Assembly: GCA_003452915.1 (NCBI GenBank)
Contig: DMMZ01000003.1
Span: forward strand, 1-12,958
Origin: Clostridiales bacterium
Lineage (GTDB): Bacteria; Bacillota; Clostridia; Oscillospirales; CAG-382
Reading direction: 5' to 3'
Length of the DNA: 12,958 nt
The notes beneath the pieces were generated by a model, which worked only from the letters and a program-made list of their open reading frames with translations, ran no database searches and had not been told where the DNA came from. The position numbers and the translations under genes were made by a program. Of this stretch, positions 5,968 through 12,958 are shown one piece after another (the first letter of the stretch is position 1; each line of letters begins with the position of its first letter).

Positions 5968-7251
5968 AAACAAATTGAATTCAAGCAGATTTAATAGTGC
6001 GTTTATTACCACAAGATTTTGCGGGTTGGGGCGATTAAGATTCCAGTATAAAGCGCCCCGCAGGTTATACGTTTTCATTAACTGCAGTCTGGCACTTATG
6101 CTCCGGGCATCCTCGTACCAGACAATATGCTCGACACCGTTTTCGAAATACCTGAAAAACGGAGCCTGTGCCTGCTCATCATACATAATCGTCGCGCCTG
6201 TTCTGACCGCCAACTCGTTTGCCTGTATCAACGAGATTGATGTTGCCTTGGATTCACCGGGAACATAAGGCAGAACAAAATCGTATCCGTAGTTGGAAAT
6301 ACCAAGAAACATCTTTTTGCTGTCAATCTGAGTAAGTGCAAATTCAACGACTCTTGTAACAGGCTGTATCGGTGAAATCGCCATAGGTGGACCGTATGTA
6401 TATCCCCATTCGTAGGTCATTAACAATACAGCATTTGCCGCCTGCCCCAGGCCCTTATAATCATGTCCTTGGTAAAGAACTCCTGGTTGATCTACGCTGG
6501 TTTTGGGAGCTAACGCTACCATAATCGGATAGCCTTGCGGGTTAAGAATTCCTCTTGCGAATGTAATAAATTCTACATAATTAGCAGCGTTCTCAGCACC
6601 TAAGAACTCAAAATCCACATCAAGTCCATAATAGCCTTTTTGTTTCATTACACTCAATGCATTATTAACAAGGGTATTCCAGACAGCTTTGTTGTTTAGA
6701 AATCCCGTAGCTAGCTCAACCGAAAATACATCACCTTCGGTTAATGTCGAAAGATGCATTACCGGTTTGGTTCCATATAATTTTGCTCTCTCAATCATAA
6801 CCGTGTCGTCAATTGGTACAAGACTTCCATCAGGCTTAAATCCATATGTAAACGGCATAAGAGCGCCCATAAAAGGCAACTGTGCATCAAGCAGGTCCGT
6901 CTCTATATATGGATATGCATAACCTCCGGTCATATAATCACCAATTTTGTTATCTTCTATTTCGATAACAAGCTGCATCCCGGGAAAGATGAAGGGCTTT
7001 CCTTCTAGAATTAGATTATTACGGTATAACTGAATAATACTGACCCCGTAACTTTGTGCAATAGATAAAAGAGTCTCACCCTCCTTTACAATGTGCGTTT
7101 TTTGAGGAAACACAATTACAAGTGATTGACCTATAGCAAGGTTGCTGTTGCCAAAAACTCCGTTGTTTATCGCTAGTGCATCCGGATTGACCCCATATTG
7201 CTGTGCGACTGAAAAAATCGTATCCCCATTTTTTACTATATGTATAACCAT
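5965..7251 (-). CDS. Spore-type LysM-LysM-GH18 peptidoglycan hydrolase (YaaH/SleL-like)
   Basis: The predicted 428-residue protein has two LysM peptidoglycan-binding domains (residues 2-47 and 52-97) and then a glycoside hydrolase 18 barrel (about 108-420). The active strand reads GLDVDFEF, with D211, D213 and presumed acid E215; the first aspartate of the usual DxxDxDxE is Y208. The late SxWNxN-like strand appears as ALYWNLN. There is no signal peptide, as in the YaaH/SleL group, which is made in the mother cell and acts on spore cortex or coat. I start it at ATG 7251, preceded by GGGTGA and directly opening the first LysM. An upstream ATG at 7344 would add 31 hydrophobic residues with no family counterpart. 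A fragment of its 3' part is duplicated at 1-96. The likely product is an N-acetylglucosaminidase for germination or coat. Confidence 0.9.
   Translation of the reverse strand: MVIHIVKNGDTIFSVAQQYGVNPDALAINNGVFGNSNLAIGQSLVIVFPQKTHIVKEGETLLSIAQSYGVSIIQLYRNNLILEGKPFIFPGMQLVIEIEDNKIGDYMTGGYAYPYIETDLLDAQLPFMGALMPFTYGFKPDGSLVPIDDTVMIERAKLYGTKPVMHLSTLTEGDVFSVELATGFLNNKAVWNTLVNNALSVMKQKGYYGLDVDFEFLGAENAANYVEFITFARGILNPQGYPIMVALAPKTSVDQPGVLYQGHDYKGLGQAANAVLLMTYEWGYTYGPPMAISPIQPVTRVVEFALTQIDSKKMFLGISNYGYDFVLPYVPGESKATSISLIQANELAVRTGATIMYDEQAQAPFFRYFENGVEHIVWYEDARSISARLQLMKTYNLRGALYWNLNRPNPQNLVVINALLNLLEFNLF
6080..6175. repeat. Direct repeat, copy B (inside the GH18 gene)
   Basis: This is the parental copy of the 96-bp repeat, since it lies within an intact reading frame (codons 360-390). 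Copy A is at 1-96 in the same orientation. The two copies bracket the whole two-component/ABC module. Confidence 0.97.
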
Positions 7252-7343
7252 TTGCTTCACCCAATATAAGTATATTAATAAACTTTTTTTTTGCTTATAA
7301 ATAACAATAAATCGAAGAAAATTCTCATATAAACTTATAATCA

Positions 7344-7372
7344 TTGACTTTTTAATGTTATTAATGTATTAT
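7344..7372 (+). promoter_or_regulatory. Sigma-A-type promoter of the small membrane protein gene
   Basis: TTGACT (7344-7349) and TATTAT (7367-7372) are separated by 17 bp. A second possible -10, TATAAT, lies at 7372-7377 with a less good spacing. The start codon follows about 65 bases downstream. Confidence 0.6.
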
Positions 7373-7437
7373 ATAATAATTAAATTATTAGTATTATTAA
7401 TTTACATCAATTTAATATAGAAATGTGGTAATTTATA

Positions 7438-7905
7438 TTGAAAAATTTGCAGTCCTTAGTAAAATACATCTTTGCATTTCTAGGAATGGTTTTGCATTTT
7501 TTCTTTATTATAGTTTTAGCTGTTTGCCTTGAAGGAATAGTTGATAATAAATATACTTTTTCTTTTATTGACTTTTTTCTAGTTTCAACTTTTTTAATGG
7601 TTATTCTTTCTATCTGTGTAAGGAATATAAACAAAGCGGTATACTTCGCAATTTCAGTTATAAATTGTTTTTTGGATTTAATATTCATAATTTATTACAT
7701 TTCTTATTTATTTGACAATATAGTTACAGTGTTATATTTCCTCTTACCATGTATAACGCTTAGACTTACTTTGTTATTTTTATCACATGATTTTAAAATT
7801 CATAATAAACATGCTGGGTCAGATGATTTTATTAATACTAATGGTTTAAAAAACATAGTATGGAAAATCCTAAATAAAAGTAAAAAGTGTTCTATGGTTA
7901 ATTAA
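7438..7905 (+). CDS. Unrecognised small membrane protein
   Basis: This 155-residue product has about four membrane helices (roughly 10-32, 43-62, 68-92 and 96-115) and a polar, lysine-rich tail from about 120 that should lie in the cytoplasm. I recognise no family motif. The first possible start is TTG 7438, with an in-frame TAA shortly upstream and only a weak GTGG-type ribosome site; ATG at 7486 (residue 17) is an alternative but would cut the first helix. A good promoter lies upstream and a 15-bp-stem terminator just downstream, so it is a single-gene unit. Codon use is strongly AT-biased compared with its neighbours, which may mean recent acquisition or only its hydrophobic make-up. No function is assigned. 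Confidence 0.7.
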   Translation: MKNLQSLVKYIFAFLGMVLHFFFIIVLAVCLEGIVDNKYTFSFIDFFLVSTFLMVILSICVRNINKAVYFAISVINCFLDLIFIIYYISYLFDNIVTVLYFLLPCITLRLTLLFLSHDFKIHNKHAGSDDFINTNGLKNIVWKILNKSKKCSMVN

Positions 7906-7917
7906 ATTAAGCATTCT

Positions 7918-7952
7918 AAAACCTTAGAAAAAGTAAATTTTTCTGAGGTTTT
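7918..7952 (+). terminator. Rho-independent terminator after the small membrane protein gene
   Basis: A 15-base arm aaaaccttagaaaaa (7918-7932) pairs with tttttctgaggtttt (7938-7952) around a 5-base loop, with one T-G wobble. The stem begins 13 bases past the stop codon. The A-run before and T-run after it make it able to work in both directions. Confidence 0.8.
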
Positions 7953-7958
7953 GACTTT

Positions 7959-7972
7959 AAAAAGCGCTTTTT
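7959..7972. repeat. 14-bp perfect palindrome aaaaagcgcttttt
   Basis: This self-complementary site follows the terminator by 6 bases and precedes the promoter at 7993. It may form a second small terminator hairpin with its trailing T-run, or be a protein-binding site for the downstream gene. Confidence 0.4.
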
Positions 7973-7992
7973 TGTTAAATATAATCTTCTTA

Positions 7993-8021
7993 TTGATTTA
8001 TTAACTGTTTCGGTATATAAT
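7993..8021 (+). promoter_or_regulatory. Sigma-A-type promoter of the polytopic membrane protein gene
   Basis: TTGATT (7993-7998) and TATAAT (8016-8021) are spaced by exactly 17 bp, about 45 bases before the start codon. Confidence 0.7.
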
Positions 8022-8066
8022 TATATGAATATTATCTTTAATAAAAAGAAAGGTATATGACAAGTA

Positions 8067-9845
8067 ATGGATTCTACAACATCTTTTATGTATCAGGTAA
8101 AAGAACATTTATATAAGCGAAGATATTTTTATTTTGTTTTAGCTTCTGTTATTGCGGTATATATAATTCCTTTAATATTAGCGTATTTGCCGAAAGGGCA
8201 TGATATACCGTTTCATATAACAAGATTAGGTGGACTTGCCGAGGAGATTAAGCTGGGAAATTTTCCTGCTAGGTTATATTCAACCATTTTTAACAATTAC
8301 GGTTACGCTTCCCCTCTTTTTTACGGAGATTGGTTATTATATATTCCGGCATTGCTTGTAGTCTGCGGATTTAAAGTTTATACAGCTTATAAGTTTTTTA
8401 TAATGTTTTGCATTGTCCTTGCTGCATTATCAATGTACTTTTCAGCACAGATTATGTTTAAGGATAAAAAAGCAGCATGTGTTGCTGCATTGATATACAG
8501 TCTTTCCACATATTTAGGAACCGACGCATTAGTCAGACACGCAATCGGAGAGTTACAGAGTTTTATATTCATTCCAATTGCTATTGCAGGTCTATACGAT
8601 ATAATTTTTCATGATGCAAAACGCTGGCTTTTACTACCTCTCGGCTTATGTGGTGTTATTATATCGCACACCCTCACATCGGTGCTGACGGTATTATTCC
8701 TGAGTGTATTTGCACTTATTTGTATATCTCGCTTTTTTGAGAAGCCTAAAAAGTTGTTGTATATAATTGCAAGTGCTGGAGTGTTTATTCTGCTTGCAGC
8801 ATCTTTTATATTTCCAATGATAGAACAACTTGAGTCAACAAAATTCTTAGCAACCGATGGATTCAGTGCCAATGCATACGGTTCGCTGGAATTGCGGTCT
8901 ATGCCAAATGTATATAGTTTGTTTTCTGTACTCAACGAGGCTGTTAAGGTAGGTGAAAAATCCTATTTTATTCCTCAGGGAGTAGGTCTTGCACTGCCGG
9001 TTATGATTGGATGGTATGTAACTTATCGTGATAAAGTACTTTCAATAGAAGGCATAGCATTCCTGTTACTTGCATTACTGGCTTTATTTATGACAAGCAG
9101 GCTGTTTCCATGGGAATCTTTACAGGACGAATTCGGAACATTGCAATTCCCGTGGAGAATAATGCTTTTTGCAACTGTGTTTATTTCCCTGTTTGGCGGC
9201 GTTATAGTAAAAAAGCTGGCAGGAACGTCGACATTATCAATTCTTATTACTATAATTTTGGTTGTATCCTTTTATTCAGTAGACAGTACGATATTGTGGA
9301 AATATAAAAGTGTTTATTTTCCTACAAAAAAAGACTACAATGTTTATAATTATGTAAATCAGGTCGGGCTTGGCGAATATCTTCCGACCGGTTCAAATGC
9401 TAAGAAATTAAAGAGCAGGGGGGATATAATTACATCCAACTCTTATATATCAGAATATAATATAAATCGTGATGGTGATCTACTAGTAGTTGAATTCAAC
9501 GATATAACAAAATATAACGGTAATAAAAATGATGAAACATACATCGATCTACCGCTTATAATGTATAAGGGTTATAAAGCAACCCTTGAATCAGATAAGG
9601 TTATTACTGAACTAACCTTGACTTATGGTGAAAATAACGTTGTAAGAATTTACATCGGCGATATAGATTCGGGTACAATAAAGGTCTGGTATGAGGGAAC
9701 CATTATACAAAAAGTTTCATTTATAGTTACGCTTTTGTCTTTTGGTAGTGTTATCACATATTTTATCTTGGTATATAATAAACGAAAACGAAATACGGTC
9801 ACGGAAGAATCTCCCGAGCTTAGTATTTTAAAAGAAGAAAATTAA
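8067..9845 (+). CDS. Polytopic membrane protein, PTPS-related/YfhO-like (GT-C type)
   Basis: This 592-residue protein has about ten membrane helices in residues 20-405, a soluble, strand-rich domain at about 420-545 and a final helix at about 548-570. The first external loop carries GHDIPFH (44-50) and, a little later, the ASPLFYGDW segment. Both are typical of the bacterial 6-pyruvoyl-tetrahydropterin-synthase-related membrane family. Despite that name, such proteins look like GT-C glycosyltransferases that use lipid-linked sugars, with the loop-1 acidic residue at the active site; D46 would be the candidate here. An in-frame stop at 8058-8060 fixes the start at ATG 8067, although agaaagg lies 13 bases away, longer than ideal. 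It has its own promoter. Its stop codon overlaps the stop of the convergent deacetylase gene. A role in envelope glycan or teichoic-acid modification is an inference. Confidence 0.8.
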   Translation: MDSTTSFMYQVKEHLYKRRYFYFVLASVIAVYIIPLILAYLPKGHDIPFHITRLGGLAEEIKLGNFPARLYSTIFNNYGYASPLFYGDWLLYIPALLVVCGFKVYTAYKFFIMFCIVLAALSMYFSAQIMFKDKKAACVAALIYSLSTYLGTDALVRHAIGELQSFIFIPIAIAGLYDIIFHDAKRWLLLPLGLCGVIISHTLTSVLTVLFLSVFALICISRFFEKPKKLLYIIASAGVFILLAASFIFPMIEQLESTKFLATDGFSANAYGSLELRSMPNVYSLFSVLNEAVKVGEKSYFIPQGVGLALPVMIGWYVTYRDKVLSIEGIAFLLLALLALFMTSRLFPWESLQDEFGTLQFPWRIMLFATVFISLFGGVIVKKLAGTSTLSILITIILVVSFYSVDSTILWKYKSVYFPTKKDYNVYNYVNQVGLGEYLPTGSNAKKLKSRGDIITSNSYISEYNINRDGDLLVVEFNDITKYNGNKNDETYIDLPLIMYKGYKATLESDKVITELTLTYGENNVVRIYIGDIDSGTIKVWYEGTIIQKVSFIVTLLSFGSVITYFILVYNKRKRNTVTEESPELSILKEEN

Positions 9846-10627
9846 TCAGCTTTTTTCGAGTCATAGTACGCTTTCAATTCGTCAAGTGTTCCAAAACGGT
9901 AACCTTGCGCCCTACACTCGTTAATTACATCGTTTAAAATAAGAGTATTTGTCTCTGAATTGGGATGCAAGAGCATAACCATACCGTTATGAACGTTATC
10001 CAATATCTTCTTCTTTGCCCATTCAATTTTCTTTTGAGCATTGTTGTCCCAATCGGCATATGCAAATGACCAAAAGGTCGGAGTATATCCCTCTTCATAA
10101 CAGTACATTAGATTTTGTTCCGAGAATCTGCCTGCCGGCGGACGGAAATACTTTGACATCTGATAGCCTGTATAAGAATAGTACATTTCTTCCAGATCGG
10201 TAATTTCTTTTAAAAAAGTTTCTTTATCAGTTATTTGCACCATATTTTTATGTGAAAAAGAATGATTTGCAACAATATGACCGTCTTTAGCAAGTCTTTC
10301 TGCAACCTCTGGTTTTTTTTCAATTACTGCGGGCAGAATAAAAAAAGCAGCAGTAACATTCTGTTCTTTTAGAATATCGAGTATTTTAACAAGGTTATCA
10401 CTTGCATAACCGGCATCAAAAGTAAGATATATAATTTTTTCATCGGGTGAGCCGATTGAAATAGTACCGTATTTTTCGGGAAATTCTTTATTATCAAATA
10501 CAACAGGACGTGTATTTATACCTTTTGGCTTAAAGTACCAATCGTATTGTGTTGTAAGGGTATGTGCAAAAACCGTTTGCGGAAAAAGAAAACAAAACAT
10601 TATTAAAAACAAAAATATTTTTTTCAC
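9842..10627 (-). CDS. Polysaccharide deacetylase, PdaA-like
   Basis: This 261-residue secreted enzyme starts with a signal peptide (residues 1-21, cut after VFA). The NodB/CE4 domain shows motif 1 TFDAGY with catalytic base D71, motif 2 NHSFSH with metal-binding H122 and H126, motif 3 RPPAG (162-166), motif 4 WSFAYADW (186-193) and motif 5 LLHP with H221. The active site looks complete. The arrangement matches PdaA-type enzymes, which remove acetyl groups from N-acetylmuramic acid to make muramic-delta-lactam in spore cortex. A sporulation role fits the nearby spore-type hydrolase but is inferred. The start is GTG 10627, with AAAGGTGG about 9 bases upstream. The 3' end overlaps the convergent membrane-protein gene by 4 bases, and no terminator separates them. 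The divergent peptidase gene starts less than 100 bp away. Confidence 0.88.
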   Translation of the reverse strand: MKKIFLFLIMFCFLFPQTVFAHTLTTQYDWYFKPKGINTRPVVFDNKEFPEKYGTISIGSPDEKIIYLTFDAGYASDNLVKILDILKEQNVTAAFFILPAVIEKKPEVAERLAKDGHIVANHSFSHKNMVQITDKETFLKEITDLEEMYYSYTGYQMSKYFRPPAGRFSEQNLMYCYEEGYTPTFWSFAYADWDNNAQKKIEWAKKKILDNVHNGMVMLLHPNSETNTLILNDVINECRAQGYRFGTLDELKAYYDSKKAD

Positions 10628-10723
10628 CAGTCAAAACCACCTTTAATTATATTATCTGTAAAAAACAAATAAATAAATTAGAAAAATATGTTAATCAACG
10701 AATTTTGGAAGGAATGACTTTTT

Positions 10724-11512
10724 TTGATGATAATCTGTACACCTACTGCGCCGATTTATGCGGCACCCGATTTTAAGAGTGAGCATGTTGATGAGGCGTT
10801 GTACGGCATGAGCTGTATTGTTTTGGATACGGTAAGCGGATTTCATAAAATAAGGATGTTTTACGGTTATGAAGGTTATGTAGAAAAAACTTGCATATGC
10901 GAACAGCTTCATGAGCCTAATATGATTGTTTGCATATCTTTTTCAGATCTATTGCCAGAGGCAAAAAATTTTTATAGACCGATTATGACGCTTCCACAGG
11001 GTTCACTTATTGATGTTGGCTTTTCCGATCAGTTTGAAAGATATGGTTTTGTTGTTCTTCCCACAAAAAGGGTATATTATATACATAAAAAGCATATCAG
11101 ACCTTTACCAAAGACCAAAATTACAAATAAAAATGAAGCTCAATTAAGAGAAAGTATTGTCAGTAATGCACTTTCTTACCTTGGCACTCAATATCGCTGG
11201 GGCGGAAAAACACATTCCGGTATTGATTGTTCAGGACTTGCTTTTATGGCATATTACTTAAACGGAATACTTATATACAGGGATGCCGACATATCAAAAT
11301 CATCTAATGTACGCGAGATACCCTTCTCACAGGCAAAAGCGGGTGATCTGCTTTATTTCCCTGGGCATATAGCAATTTACTTAGGAAACGGTGAGTTTGT
11401 ACATTCCTCCGCCAGAGAGGGAAGAGTTTGCATAAGCAGCTTAAACCCCGATGCTAAAGGTTATGACGAATACCTTGCAAAAAATTTATCGCATACAGGA
11501 ACAATATTTTAA
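10724..11512 (+). CDS. NlpC/P60 (C40) cysteine peptidase with SH3-like domains, YkfC-like
   Basis: This 262-residue protein has two SH3-like regions (about 5-58 and 65-128) followed by an NlpC/P60 domain (about 140-255). Catalytic residues are C169 in GIDCSG, H215 in GHIAIYLG and probably H227 in FVHSS, so it should be active on gamma-D-Glu-diamino-acid bonds of peptidoglycan peptides. No signal peptide is present, so it may work in the cytoplasm on recycled cell-wall peptides, as YkfC-type enzymes can. TTG 10724 sits 10 bases after AAGGA; ATG 10727 is 13 bases after it. Another ATG at 10714, directly after the Shine-Dalgarno, reads only 20 codons in a different frame through a T7 run. The stop overlaps the miaB start in TAATG, so the two are coupled. 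Confidence 0.88.
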   Translation: MMIICTPTAPIYAAPDFKSEHVDEALYGMSCIVLDTVSGFHKIRMFYGYEGYVEKTCICEQLHEPNMIVCISFSDLLPEAKNFYRPIMTLPQGSLIDVGFSDQFERYGFVVLPTKRVYYIHKKHIRPLPKTKITNKNEAQLRESIVSNALSYLGTQYRWGGKTHSGIDCSGLAFMAYYLNGILIYRDADISKSSNVREIPFSQAKAGDLLYFPGHIAIYLGNGEFVHSSAREGRVCISSLNPDAKGYDEYLAKNLSHTGTIF

Positions 11513-12900
11513 TGGATAATATTTTAGTTACAAAAATTGAGATTGAAAAACAAAGGAAAATAGCAGAAGAACTTCAGAATATATGTAAGGGTAAAAAAGC
11601 GGCTGTCCAAACCTACGGTTGTCAACAGAACGAGGCTGACAGCGAAAGAATTGCCGGAGCATTAAGACTGTGCGGCTATGAGATGGCTGTAGATACAAAA
11701 GACGCTGATCTTGTTATAATAAATACCTGTGCTATAAGAGAACACGCCGAGCTTAAGGTGCTGTCGGGTGCAGGTCAACTCAAAAAGCAAAAAGAAAACA
11801 ACAAGGATATGCTTGTCGGAATCTGCGGTTGTATGATACAGGAAAAACATCGCCGAGACCAGATAAAAAAAAGCTATCCCTATGTAGATTTTGTTTTCGG
11901 AACAGATATGCACCACCGACTGCCAGAGATTATACATACAGCTATTTCCGCTAAAAAACGTGTATCCTTCGTTACCGAAAAACCACATATAGAGTTCGGA
12001 GTTATCAGCGAGGATATGCCAATAAACAGGCAGAGCGATTACAGAGCTTGGGTTTCTATTATGTATGGCTGTAATAATTTTTGCAGTTATTGCGTAGTCC
12101 CTCATGTTCGCGGCAGAGAAAGAAGCCGTTCTTATAATGATATAATGACAGAAATAAAGGGACTTGTTTCAAGTGGTTTTAAAGATATTACACTGCTGGG
12201 ACAGAATGTAAATTCTTATACCGGTGAAAAAAGCTTTCCACAGCTTTTAAACGATGTTGCAGCTTTGAACGGTGATTTTTGGGTACGCTTTATGACCAGT
12301 CATCCCAAAGACGCATCAAGCAAGCTTATAGAAGTAATGGCGGCAAATGAAAAGATAGCAAGACATTTTCATTTGCCATTTCAGGCAGGAAGCGATCGTA
12401 TACTTTCACTTATGAATCGTGGATACACTAAGCAGCAGTATTTGGAAAAAGCTTTTGAAATAAAGGAAAATGTAAAAGGTGTTGCAATCACCACCGATGT
12501 CATCTGCGGTTTCCCAACCGAGAGCGAGAGTGACTTTTTGGATACACTTGACGTTGTTAAACAAGTCGGTTTTGATATGATTTATACCTTTGTTTATTCG
12601 CCGAGAAAAAATACTCCTGCTGAGAAAATGGAAGGTCAGATCCCACACGAAGAGAAGGTTCGTCGCTTTAATGCTCTGACCGAGCTACAAAATGAAAACG
12701 CACTTAAAAACAATAAAGGTCTTATAGACCAAACCATAAAAGTCTTGTCAGATGATAAGGATGAAAAAGAAATAAATATCGGGCGCAGCAGCCAGAATAA
12801 AATTGTTGCGCTGGACAAGCCTATACCAAAAGGTGTTTTTGTAAACGCTATAGTTAAAGAAGCACAGCCATATGCGTTAATCGCAGAAGTGATAGATTAA
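11512..12900 (+). CDS. miaB: tRNA-2-methylthio-N6-dimethylallyladenosine synthase (methylthiotransferase)
   Basis: This 462-residue radical-SAM enzyme adds a methylthio group to N6-isopentenyladenosine at position 37 of tRNAs reading UNN codons. The N-terminal domain supplies three cysteines for the auxiliary iron-sulfur cluster: C37 (QTYGCQQNEADSE), C73 (NTCAIRE) and C107 (GICGCM). The radical-SAM motif GCNNFCSYC carries C187, C191 and C194, followed by VRGRERSR (199-206). The RFMTSHP segment is typical of MiaB rather than MtaB or RimO. A TRAM RNA-binding domain lies at about 400-461. The length is normal and all key residues are present. A ribosome binding site (cagga) lies about 10 bases before the ATG, which overlaps the peptidase stop by one base. 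A stem-loop follows 24 bases past the stop. Confidence 0.97.
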   Translation: MDNILVTKIEIEKQRKIAEELQNICKGKKAAVQTYGCQQNEADSERIAGALRLCGYEMAVDTKDADLVIINTCAIREHAELKVLSGAGQLKKQKENNKDMLVGICGCMIQEKHRRDQIKKSYPYVDFVFGTDMHHRLPEIIHTAISAKKRVSFVTEKPHIEFGVISEDMPINRQSDYRAWVSIMYGCNNFCSYCVVPHVRGRERSRSYNDIMTEIKGLVSSGFKDITLLGQNVNSYTGEKSFPQLLNDVAALNGDFWVRFMTSHPKDASSKLIEVMAANEKIARHFHLPFQAGSDRILSLMNRGYTKQQYLEKAFEIKENVKGVAITTDVICGFPTESESDFLDTLDVVKQVGFDMIYTFVYSPRKNTPAEKMEGQIPHEEKVRRFNALTELQNENALKNNKGLIDQTIKVLSDDKDEKEINIGRSSQNKIVALDKPIPKGVFVNAIVKEAQPYALIAEVID

Positions 12901-12924
12901 AAATTTGCAATTAAACAAAGGTAA

Positions 12925-12949
12925 AGTTTGAAAGAAAATCTTTCAAACT
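12925..12949 (+). terminator. Stem-loop after miaB, probable terminator
   Basis: An 11-base arm agtttgaaaga (12925-12935) and its perfect complement tctttcaaact (12939-12949) enclose a 3-base loop. The following sequence, acggttttg, has only a short T-run and the window ends there, so its strength cannot be judged. Confidence 0.6.
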
Positions 12950-12958
12950 ACGGTTTTG

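Noticed and set aside
97..6079. Insertion sequence or integrative element carrying the ABC module
   Set aside because: No transposase, recombinase or terminal inverted repeats are seen at the module edges; the long direct repeat fits duplication better than a target-site duplication.
7252..7344. N-terminal extension of the GH18 protein from ATG 7344
   Set aside because: The added 31 residues precede a LysM that normally opens the protein, and ATG 7251 has a better ribosome site (GGGTGA).
10564..10776. 70-codon + frame across the deacetylase start and peptidase start
   Set aside because: It overlaps the signal-peptide region of the deacetylase and the peptidase start, and lacks a ribosome binding site of its own.
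11662..12105. 147-codon minus-strand frame inside miaB
   Set aside because: It is a shadow of the miaB frame; the + strand carries all conserved cysteine motifs here.
1..12958. The repeat as evidence that the window is a closed circle
   Set aside because: The identical segments are at the left end and in the interior, not at both ends, so the window itself is not circular.

Overview
The window reads as low-GC, AT-rich chromosomal DNA from an anaerobic, endospore-forming Clostridia-type Bacillota. The support is purine-rich Shine-Dalgarno sites, TTG/GTG starts and two spore-envelope-type enzymes: a signal-less LysM-LysM-GH18 protein of the YaaH/SleL type and a PdaA-like polysaccharide deacetylase. 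No rRNA, tRNA, CRISPR array, transposase or phage gene is visible.

Region 1 (1-5512) is a self-contained sensing and export module, all on +: an OmpR-type response regulator (259-933), a membrane histidine kinase (943-2208), an ABC ATPase (2359-3117) and a large MacB/FtsX-type permease with two repeated halves (3161-5512). The regulator-kinase pair has its own promoter, an extended -10 with a perfect 9-bp inverted repeat just upstream. Between kinase and ATPase lie four six-base half-sites at exactly 11-bp spacing, ending 9 bp before a TATAAT. This is the expected layout for an OmpR/PhoB-family activator site, so the regulator probably switches on the transporter directly. The substrate is unknown; antimicrobial-peptide or cell-envelope stress is the usual theme for such sets.

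Region 2 (5513-5964) has no intact gene. It holds a second copy of the regulator-promoter core with nothing obvious downstream, a startless 68-codon open frame on the minus strand that may be a gene remnant, and a strong hairpin terminator.

Region 3 (5965-8066) has the minus-strand LysM/GH18 spore-type hydrolase and a small unrecognised membrane protein on +, closed by a 15-bp-stem terminator.

Region 4 (8067-12958) has a polytopic GT-C-like membrane protein (PTPS-related/YfhO-like), a convergent PdaA-like deacetylase whose stop codon overlaps it in a shared TTAA, then a divergent NlpC/P60 peptidase without a signal peptide, translationally coupled (TAATG) to miaB, which encodes the tRNA methylthiotransferase. 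A stem-loop follows miaB at the window end.

The most striking structural signal is that bases 1-96 are identical to 6080-6175, inside the GH18 gene. The window therefore opens in a 5'-truncated copy of that gene's 3' part, and the two-component/ABC module lies between the two copies. This fits a tandem duplication (or a circle or assembly loop) of a 6079-bp unit with its junction at 96/97. I found no clear new defence or mobile system; the best candidates for new biology are this duplication, the 11-bp operator array and the orphan promoter region at 5513-5964.
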